Source: JAXGXJ01 sp963816155 (GTDB taxonomy: Bacteria; Actinomycetota; Thermoleophilia; RBG-16-64-13). Taken from it: a DNA stretch of 64,000 nucleotides. The first letter of the stretch is position 1. The number at the start of each line of letters is the position of its first letter. The notes under the pieces were generated by a model. It ran no database searches, was not told the origin of the DNA, and saw only the letters and a program-made list of their open reading frames with translations. Below, one piece after another: positions 58,304 through 64,000 of this stretch. The translations under genes and the position numbers were made by a program. The stretch lies in NCBI GenBank assembly GCA_963816155.1, contig CAWFJE010000010.1:186001-250000 (forward strand). The letters are read 5' to 3'.

Positions 58304-60972
58304 CAGGCGCCTTTCCTCTCGGTCGTCAGGACCAGTTCCTTGCCGTCCGACGTATAGCATACCCAACCGGCCCGGTCGGTGCGCGCGAGGCTCCCGACTT
58401 CTTGCTCGAGAAGAGCCAGGATGGTGGCATCCGGGTGGCCGAAGGAGTTGTGCTCTCCTACCGAGACGGCCGCGGCCTTCAGCCCCAGTTCGCGGAGCAG
58501 TCCCGCCGAACAGGCCCCTCTGCTGCCGTGGTGAGGGACGACAAGCACGTCCGCCGGAGGTAGATCGAACTGCTCCAGCACCCCGGCTTCGGCATCGCCT
58601 GGAAGAAGGAACTCGGCCTCCCCGTAACAAAGGAGTGCCACCAACGAACCGGCATTGAGCTCCTCTCCTCCCGGAGGAGAGGCCCGCGAGCCCCAAGGGT
58701 CGGCGCCATCCAACATCGCGAGAGGTCGCGGGGAGGCGAAAAAGCCCACGCGCACTCCGTCCACCTCGACGCTCGAGCCGCCGCGGGCGAGAAGGTAGTC
58801 CGCACCACGTTCCGCCACACGGCGGCGCAGCGCGAGGTAGTCCTGAGCTTCCCGCGCGCCTGTCCCCTGCTCACTTACGGTCATCTCGCCCGCTTCCTCG
58901 ACCAACTGCGTCTGGTCGACAAGGGTCCCCACCTCGATCTCGTCCACGCACTCGAGGAGGCCGGCAAAATGGTCCGCGTGTGGATGGGAGATGACGACGA
59001 CGTCCAGCCGGCGCACGCCCAGCGCCGTCAACTGCCTTCCCAGTTCACAGCCGGCGGGCCCCCCGTCGAAGAGGAGCGCGTGCCGACCAGGCGTGCGCAC
59101 CAATACCGCGTTGCCCTGACCGACGTCCAAGACTCTGACCTCCACCCGCTCCGGCCAGCCTCTTGCGGCCCATGCGACCGACGCCGACTGAAAGGCGTGA
59201 GAGAGTGGTGCATAGACACTCATCCCCACGATGAGAGCCGATATGACCACCATCACCCCCGCCGCGACGCCCAGGCCATGCCTCTTCGGGCGTCGCCCAT
59301 AGACCCAACGCAGAGAGCGCCGAAACCACGGTAGCGGCGCTCTGCAGGGAGGCCGGATAACCCGCCCGGCCAACGCCAAGGCGAGGGGAAGCACCAGGAG
59401 TCCGGCCGCAGTCGCGCCCAGCGCGCGGCCCAGGTCCTCCATCCGCAGCACGGGAGCTACCGCGAACAAGCGCGAGACCTCCACCGTCCACGCCGTGGCA
59501 GGTGCCACCATCCAGTCCAGCACGGAGCTGAGGCCGCTCCACACACGGCCGCCGAGGACCGCCGCCATCCCCAGTCCCGTGATCACGGGTAGCACAGGGA
59601 TGACGAGGACGTTGGCGAGCGCGCCAACGAGGGACGTCTGACCGAACACGAGAAGCGAGACGGGAGCCGTCCCCAGCGATGCGGCCATTGACACGGCCAG
59701 GTTGGAGGCGACGCCGGCGGGAAGACGTTGCAGGCGGCGCTGCAGACGAGCAGACAACGCCAGCATGCCGCCGAAGGCCCCGAACGAGAGTTGGAAACCG
59801 ACGTCGAAGAGACCGAGCGGGTTGAGAGCCAAGACTACGCAGGCCGCGAGCCCCAAGACCTGCCACTGGTCGCGCCCTCGCCCCACCCAACGTCCCGCCA
59901 GGACGACCAGGATCATCGCCACCGCCCGCGTCACAGGAGGAGAGGCTCCCGCGAAAGGGATCATCAGGGCGGCGGCCAAGGCCGCGAGCAGGTACCCGAC
60001 GCCCCGAGATAGCCGGCACAGGCGGGCCAAACCCAGCATGATGGCGGCCAGGCTCGCTACGTGAAGGCCGCTCACTGAGAACATATGCGCGGTGCCGGAA
60101 CGACGGAAGGCATCGAGCCAGGACGCTTCGATGCCGGCGGTGTCGCCCATGACCACCCCCTTCAGGACCTCGTCGAGCGAGGCCGCCGGCCCCCTGCTCA
60201 GCTCAGTGCGGGCATGGACACGGATGCGGTCGAAGAGGCCCCAGAAGCCTCCCCTCGATCCTTGGACGACCACGTCGCGAGCGGCCGCGGAGAACACCAT
60301 TTCAACACCCTGCCGGCGAAGATAGGACCTTTGGTCGAAACCCGAGTCGGTCGGTCCCTCAGGCTCCGTGATGGTCCCCTCGCAGTTGAGGATGGCCCCT
60401 TCGCTGAGGAGCGGCGCGGATCCCCCACTCAGCCCACCGGCAGAGCCTCGAGCGGATGCCACCTCAAGCAGAACGGTGTCTCCAGTCGCGACCTGCGGTC
60501 CGTCGGCGGTGCCGGCAGGTGCCTCCCCGGCTGCAGATCCTCCGGCCGCAGCGAACGTCCCCGCCCGCATCTCAGCAAGGGCGCTCTGCCAACCGCCGCT
60601 CGAGCGCACCGGTCCGGTGACGACCAACTCGGCGACCACCCTCTCCCCCACATGCTCCTTCAGTTCCCCGTCCAACAACGCCATCATCCTCACGCTGCCC
60701 GCCAGGTAACCTGCGAAGAACCCCACGAGTATGATGGAGACGACCAGGACGAAGTGCGCTCTCCGGCCCGGGACCCGTGATGCGGCCGTCCACATGAGGC
60801 CGGTGAGCCCTCCGCAGAGCGCGATAGCCAGGCCGGCCGCGGCAACGACGGGCCGCGCGCCCGTGATGGCGGCCCAGGCAAGCCCAGTCGCACAGAGGAA
60901 GGTGGTCGTCCGAGCGACACCCGCCCGGCGCACGAACCACTCTGTCAGACCGCGGTGACTTTGAGAGGGCAC
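58300..60972 (-). CDS. comEC: DNA uptake channel ComEC/Rec2
   Basis: The 890-residue protein has an N-terminal membrane segment group, a soluble OB-like region (DTVLLEVASA, GAILNCEGTITEPEG), the competence membrane domain (HMFSVSGLHVASLAAIMLGL), and a C-terminal MBL-like domain. The latter has VRVLDVGQGNAVLVRTPGRH and VVISHPHADHFAGLLEC. It imports single-stranded DNA during transformation. The GTG start is the best available, without a clear ribosome site. Confidence 0.94.
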   Translation of the reverse strand: MPSQSHRGLTEWFVRRAGVARTTTFLCATGLAWAAITGARPVVAAAGLAIALCGGLTGLMWTAASRVPGRRAHFVLVVSIILVGFFAGYLAGSVRMMALLDGELKEHVGERVVAELVVTGPVRSSGGWQSALAEMRAGTFAAAGGSAAGEAPAGTADGPQVATGDTVLLEVASARGSAGGLSGGSAPLLSEGAILNCEGTITEPEGPTDSGFDQRSYLRRQGVEMVFSAAARDVVVQGSRGGFWGLFDRIRVHARTELSRGPAASLDEVLKGVVMGDTAGIEASWLDAFRRSGTAHMFSVSGLHVASLAAIMLGLARLCRLSRGVGYLLAALAAALMIPFAGASPPVTRAVAMILVVLAGRWVGRGRDQWQVLGLAACVVLALNPLGLFDVGFQLSFGAFGGMLALSARLQRRLQRLPAGVASNLAVSMAASLGTAPVSLLVFGQTSLVGALANVLVIPVLPVITGLGMAAVLGGRVWSGLSSVLDWMVAPATAWTVEVSRLFAVAPVLRMEDLGRALGATAAGLLVLPLALALAGRVIRPPCRAPLPWFRRSLRWVYGRRPKRHGLGVAAGVMVVISALIVGMSVYAPLSHAFQSASVAWAARGWPERVEVRVLDVGQGNAVLVRTPGRHALLFDGGPAGCELGRQLTALGVRRLDVVVISHPHADHFAGLLECVDEIEVGTLVDQTQLVEEAGEMTVSEQGTGAREAQDYLALRRRVAERGADYLLARGGSSVEVDGVRVGFFASPRPLAMLDGADPWGSRASPPGGEELNAGSLVALLCYGEAEFLLPGDAEAGVLEQFDLPPADVLVVPHHGSRGACSAGLLRELGLKAAAVSVGEHNSFGHPDATILALLEQEVGSLARTDRAGWVCYTSDGKELVLTTERKGAW

Positions 60973-60994
60973 CCTTGACTCGTCTGCCGAGGGG

Positions 60995-61801
60995 TCAGAG
61001 GGTGACCAGAGGGCGCAATCGCTCCAGCCTGGACGGACCGATACCCGGCACCTCGGCCAATTCGTCGATGCTGCTGAACGGTCCGTTCGCCTCGCGATAG
61101 TTGACGATGTCTTGGGCGATGGCCGGGCCGATGCCCGGAAGTGAATCCAGTTCCTGCACGCCGGCGCTGTTTATGGACACAGATCCTCCCCCAGCCGAAG
61201 CGGCGCCCACCGCCGGCGCGCCGTCGGTCTGCACGCCGGATGCGGCTACGCTCCCCTCGCCCACTTCCCCCTGCCGTGGAACGTAGACGCGGCAGCCGTC
61301 GGTGACGCGGGCGGCAAGCGTGACCGCCTGGGTATCGGCGTCCGCGGCGAAGCCGCCGGCCCTCTCGATGGTCTGAAACACACGGCTCTCCGGCGGCATC
61401 TCGTACACGCCCGGACTGCGGACGGCTCCAGCCACCTGCACGAATATCGTGGGCACCTCCGTGGTGGTCGACGCCGCAGACTGTTGCGTCGCTCCCCCGG
61501 CTGGACCCTCTCCCGGCAGGACGGTCTGCCCCGCCCCAAGTCCCCCTGCCTCACCACCGGCAGATATCTTGACCGCGGAAGCAGCGTCGCCTCCCCGAGC
61601 CGACTCCGCGCGCATGGCGATGACCGCCCCCGAGCCCACAGCGAGCACGATGAGACCGGCCACGATGTACACGAGCAGTCGCTTTGTGGGGATGCCGGCC
61701 ATGGAGGCAGGATAAGCCGCCGTTTCCGGTGTTTCGTCGGACCTAGGGCCCATCTTGGACCACGGACGGCGCGCGGCGGCGACGGGCGGGTCGGCGTCCA
61801 C
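60995..61801 (-). CDS. comEA: Competence protein ComEA, DNA receptor with helix-hairpin-helix
   Basis: The protein has up to 268 residues. It has one membrane anchor (LLVYIVAGLIVLAVGSGAVI), a low-complexity linker, a SLBB-like domain (VAGAVRSPGVYEMPPESRVF), and the C-terminal HhH DNA-binding region (INSAGVQELDSLPGIGPAIA, VPGIGPSRLERLRPLVTL). It binds incoming DNA outside the membrane and passes it to ComEC. The start is uncertain: GTG 61801, ATG 61753 and ATG 61702 all lie upstream of the anchor without a good ribosome site. Confidence 0.92.
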   Translation of the reverse strand: MDADPPVAAARRPWSKMGPRSDETPETAAYPASMAGIPTKRLLVYIVAGLIVLAVGSGAVIAMRAESARGGDAASAVKISAGGEAGGLGAGQTVLPGEGPAGGATQQSAASTTTEVPTIFVQVAGAVRSPGVYEMPPESRVFQTIERAGGFAADADTQAVTLAARVTDGCRVYVPRQGEVGEGSVAASGVQTDGAPAVGAASAGGGSVSINSAGVQELDSLPGIGPAIAQDIVNYREANGPFSSIDELAEVPGIGPSRLERLRPLVTL

Positions 61802-61813
61802 CCGCTCACTCGA

Positions 61814-62605
61814 TCAGCGCAGAAGACCGCCCCTGCCCAACTCCTCGGCCATGAACTCCGCCACCAAGCGCCCCACTTCCGTGCGACTCTCCTCGAAGAG
61901 ATGGCCCGCGCCGGGCAGCACCTCCAGCCGGAAGTCCAAGCCCAGGCCGCTCAGCAGCTCCTCGATAGGCCCCGGGGGAGCGATGTCGTCATTCTCGCCA
62001 CAGACGGCAAGCACGGGCGCCCGATACGTGCGCAAGGTCTCGACCGCCTTCGGGAGCCTGTCCTCCCAATCCACCGGGAAGGCGATCAGAGCCAGAGCGT
62101 CGACCGGTACCGGCCCAGCGCAGGCCAGGGCCGTCATCACGCTGCCGAACGAATAGCCTGCCAGGCCCAGGGGCAGAGGGGACGGCGAGGGGAAGGGCGG
62201 CACTTCCACGTTCGCGAGCCTTGTCTTGTCTCCGACTATGGGGCCCGCTTCGCGCCGGGCTTCCCAGGTGGTCTCTCCGGCGGGCGACCGACCCCCGAGT
62301 CTCTCTTGAAGGTGGGCGAGCGCAGCCTCCACGTCGAGGTACTCATCGCTCCCGCTGTACTCCCCGCCGCTCGCGCCGACTCCCCGGAAATTGAAGCGCA
62401 GCGTCGCCAGACCCTGCTCCCGGCAGGCCTTGGCGACCCGATGAACGACGGGTTGCAACATGGTCCCACCGTAGAGCGGATGTGGATGCGCCACCACTAC
62501 CCCACCCCATGAGCCTTCGCTCCCGCCCTCCTCGAAGACCCCCTCCAGCGTGTGGTCGCCGGCGAAGAACAGGTCGGTCGGTGGATCCGCCGCCCGCTTG
62601 GTCAC
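61814..62605 (-). CDS. Alpha/beta hydrolase (dienelactone hydrolase-like)
   Basis: The 263-residue serine hydrolase has GVVVAHPHPLYGGTM (oxyanion region), FNFRGVGASGG, the nucleophile elbow GYSFGS, the Asp region VLAVCGENDDIAPP and the His in GAGHLFEES. This HPHPxYGGxM subgroup is common in bacteria with unknown substrates. The GTG start overlaps the yajQ stop. Confidence 0.88.
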   Translation of the reverse strand: MTKRAADPPTDLFFAGDHTLEGVFEEGGSEGSWGGVVVAHPHPLYGGTMLQPVVHRVAKACREQGLATLRFNFRGVGASGGEYSGSDEYLDVEAALAHLQERLGGRSPAGETTWEARREAGPIVGDKTRLANVEVPPFPSPSPLPLGLAGYSFGSVMTALACAGPVPVDALALIAFPVDWEDRLPKAVETLRTYRAPVLAVCGENDDIAPPGPIEELLSGLGLDFRLEVLPGAGHLFEESRTEVGRLVAEFMAEELGRGGLLR

Positions 62606-63093
62606 TCGCGGAAGTTCACGTATTGCAGAGGCATGCCCACATCGGCTTCTTTGAGCAGGTTGATCACGTCTTGGAGATCGTCGCGCTTCTTGCCGGTGAC
62701 ACGCACCTCATCACCTTGGATGGCCGCCTGCACTTTGATCTTGGTCTCCTTGATCATCTTGACGACCTTGCGCGCCGTCTCCATGTCGATACCGTTGGTG
62801 ATGGTGACGGTCTGGCGCACCATGTCTCCCCCGGCCTTCTCAGAAAGGCCGAAGTCCAGGGCCTCGGCCTCGATCGACCGCCGTACGACTTTGGAGATGA
62901 GCATGTCGCGGATGGCCCGCAGTTTCATCTCGTCCTCGGTGACGACGCTGATCTTCCCTTCCTTGCGATCCAGGTCGATCTGAGTCTTCGAGCCGCGAAA
63001 GTCGAACCGAGTGGAGAGCTCCTTCTTCACCTGGTTGACGGCGTTGTCCATCTCCTGCAGGTCCACCCTGCTTACGATGTCGAAGGATGGCAT
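62602..63093 (-). CDS. yajQ: YajQ-family nucleotide-binding protein
   Basis: The 163-residue protein has the family's MPSFDIVSRVDLQEMDNAVN start, FDFRGSKTQIDLD, and the end KKRDDLQDVINLLKE then LQYVNFRE. It has two ferredoxin-like domains. Members bind nucleotides (cyclic-di-GMP in Xanthomonas) or tRNA/RNA. ATG 63093 has GGAGG upstream. Confidence 0.95.
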   Translation of the reverse strand: MPSFDIVSRVDLQEMDNAVNQVKKELSTRFDFRGSKTQIDLDRKEGKISVVTEDEMKLRAIRDMLISKVVRRSIEAEALDFGLSEKAGGDMVRQTVTITNGIDMETARKVVKMIKETKIKVQAAIQGDEVRVTGKKRDDLQDVINLLKEADVGMPLQYVNFRE

Positions 63094-63187
63094 CGGCTTC
63101 CTCCTTGTCCGGTAGGTGCCCCGCCAGGATACCGCAGGGCCGGACGAAGGGTGGTCAGCGGTACGGATGGTTGATAGACTGCCACTC

Positions 63188-64000
63188 ATGTCGCCTGATG
63201 CGAAACACAAGGGCGGCCGTGCCCTCCGGCTTCTGCGCGAAGGGACCGGCGCTCTGAGTTCACAGAAAGGGCGGATCGCGATACTGATCGTGGTCGTTGC
63301 TCTGCTCGGCAATCTTCTTGCCGGCGTGTTATCCCTCCCCCTCCTGAGCCTCGGGTCTGCGACCGCCGAGACCGCGCTTTCCGCGGCCCAGGCCGAGCTC
63401 AAGGCCGCCAAAGTCGCCCTGGCTGAAGAGCAAGCCCGCTTGGACGCTTTCGCACAGAAGCAGGAAGATGCCGAGGTCCGCTTGGAGACGACGCAGGACC
63501 GCATCGGCGTGGTGAAGGGCGATACGCACAAGGCCGAGGCCAAGCTTGCCCGCCTACAGACCCAGCTCTCGGAACGCCTGGTGGAGATCTACAAGGACAG
63601 GGGTTCACAGGCCCTGGCCGCCATAAACGCCGTCTTCTCCGGGGATGACCAGTCCATCGGGGCCATCGTCGACCGCTTGGGGATGGTCACCCACGTGGCC
63701 GAGCAGGATGGGCAGTTGGTGGCCGACGTCAAGGACGGCCTCACGGAGCTCGACCAGCTCAACACCGAGTTGGCAGAGCAAGAAGCGGCTGAACAAGCCC
63801 AGGCAGCAGAGTACACCGCGGCCCGCGACGAGACTCTGCAGCAACTGGAAGCGTCCCAGGACCAATACAACGTGCTGAGAGCCCGCGTGGCCCAGTTGGA
63901 AGAGGAAGAGCGCCAACGACAGGAGGAGGCCCGCAGAGTGGCTGAGGCAAAGGCCGCCGCGGAAGCCAAAGCCAGAGCCGCGGAAGCCAAAGCTAAGGCC
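63188..64000 (+). CDS. Membrane-anchored coiled-coil protein, probably N-terminal part of a peptidoglycan hydrolase (cut by window edge)
   Basis: The frame is open for 271 codons and has no stop before the edge. A short basic N-terminus is followed by a hydrophobic segment (IAILIVVVALLGNLLAGVL), then a long heptad-type coiled coil rich in Ala, Gln, Glu. It includes LSERLVEIYKDRGSQALAAI, a pattern typical of the coiled-coil part of NlpC/P60 or M23 cell-wall hydrolases and their activators. It ends in an Ala/Glu/Lys repeat. The catalytic domain, if any, would lie beyond the window. Confidence 0.75.
   Translation, partial: MSPDAKHKGGRALRLLREGTGALSSQKGRIAILIVVVALLGNLLAGVLSLPLLSLGSATAETALSAAQAELKAAKVALAEEQARLDAFAQKQEDAEVRLETTQDRIGVVKGDTHKAEAKLARLQTQLSERLVEIYKDRGSQALAAINAVFSGDDQSIGAIVDRLGMVTHVAEQDGQLVADVKDGLTELDQLNTELAEQEAAEQAQAAEYTAARDETLQQLEASQDQYNVLRARVAQLEEEERQRQEEARRVAEAKAAAEAKARAAEAKAKA

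Overview
The window is high-GC bacterial DNA with almost no spacer, tightly overlapped genes (many ATGA/GTGA/TTGA stop-start junctions) and many GTG/TTG starts. Thr-rich linkers after lipobox cysteines, an hrcA-dnaJ pair without grpE/dnaK between them, and the housekeeping order rnr-prmA-dnaJ-hrcA-hemW-lepA and rpsT/holA-comEC-comEA suggest a high-GC Gram-positive, probably a deep-branching anaerobic actinobacterium. The lineage is an inference. The abundance of [4Fe-4S] ferredoxins, fumarate-reductase-type flavoproteins and a transhydroxylase-like molybdoenzyme argues for anaerobic catabolism.

Region 1 (1-7.9 kb) holds the N-terminal part of an NDP-forming acyl-CoA synthetase, a cation efflux transporter with a Cys-rich tail, and a small two-CxxC protein. 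It also holds a set of damaged genes: an IclR regulator with two compensating frameshifts, a 5'-deleted livF tail, and two flavin/FeS oxidoreductase genes, each broken by three single-base shifts that add up to a restored frame.

Region 2 (7.9-17.4 kb) is a minus-strand operon reading metallo-beta-lactamase (MBL) hydrolase - amidohydrolase - three successive (large FAD subunit + two-cluster ferredoxin) pairs - GltD-like FeS flavoprotein - FAD subunit. Region 3 (17.5-20.9 kb) is a nitroreductase plus an 875-residue molybdopterin enzyme resembling the large subunit of pyrogallol-phloroglucinol transhydroxylase. Region 4 (21-24.7 kb) is a heterodimeric ABC exporter. Region 5 (24.8-40.2 kb) is a second long minus-strand operon reading amidohydrolase - oligopeptide-type ABC importer (B, C, D, F) - binding lipoprotein - FAD subunit - SDR - ferredoxin - FAD subunit - ferredoxin - DUF1566 protein - MBL hydrolase - DUF1566 lipoprotein. 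The two operons share paralogous amidohydrolases, MBL hydrolases and flavoprotein/ferredoxin pairs, so they look like two branches of one unrecognised import-and-degrade system.

The main new observation is a three-part DNA element, GTATC-N7-GATAC-N4-GTATC. It occurs upstream of the region 2 operon (17421-17446), the molybdoenzyme operon (20969-20994, 13 of 15 fixed positions) and the region 5 operon (40234-40259), and in front of the livF remnant (3910-3935). All four copies have the same orientation relative to the genes and identical spacing, and the outer bases covary to keep the dyad. I infer one regulator (or an unusual promoter class) that ties these operons together.

Region 6 (40.4-44.4 kb) has a small lipoprotein, tmRNA, a YefM/RelE-type toxin-antitoxin pair, an SDR and a UroD/MtaA-like protein. 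Region 7 (44.4-64 kb) is housekeeping: smpB, rnr, prmA, dnaJ, hrcA, hemW, lepA, an SDR, a histone-deacetylase-like hydrolase, murJ, rpsT, holA, comEC, comEA, an alpha/beta hydrolase, yajQ and the start of a coiled-coil membrane-anchored protein that runs off the end.
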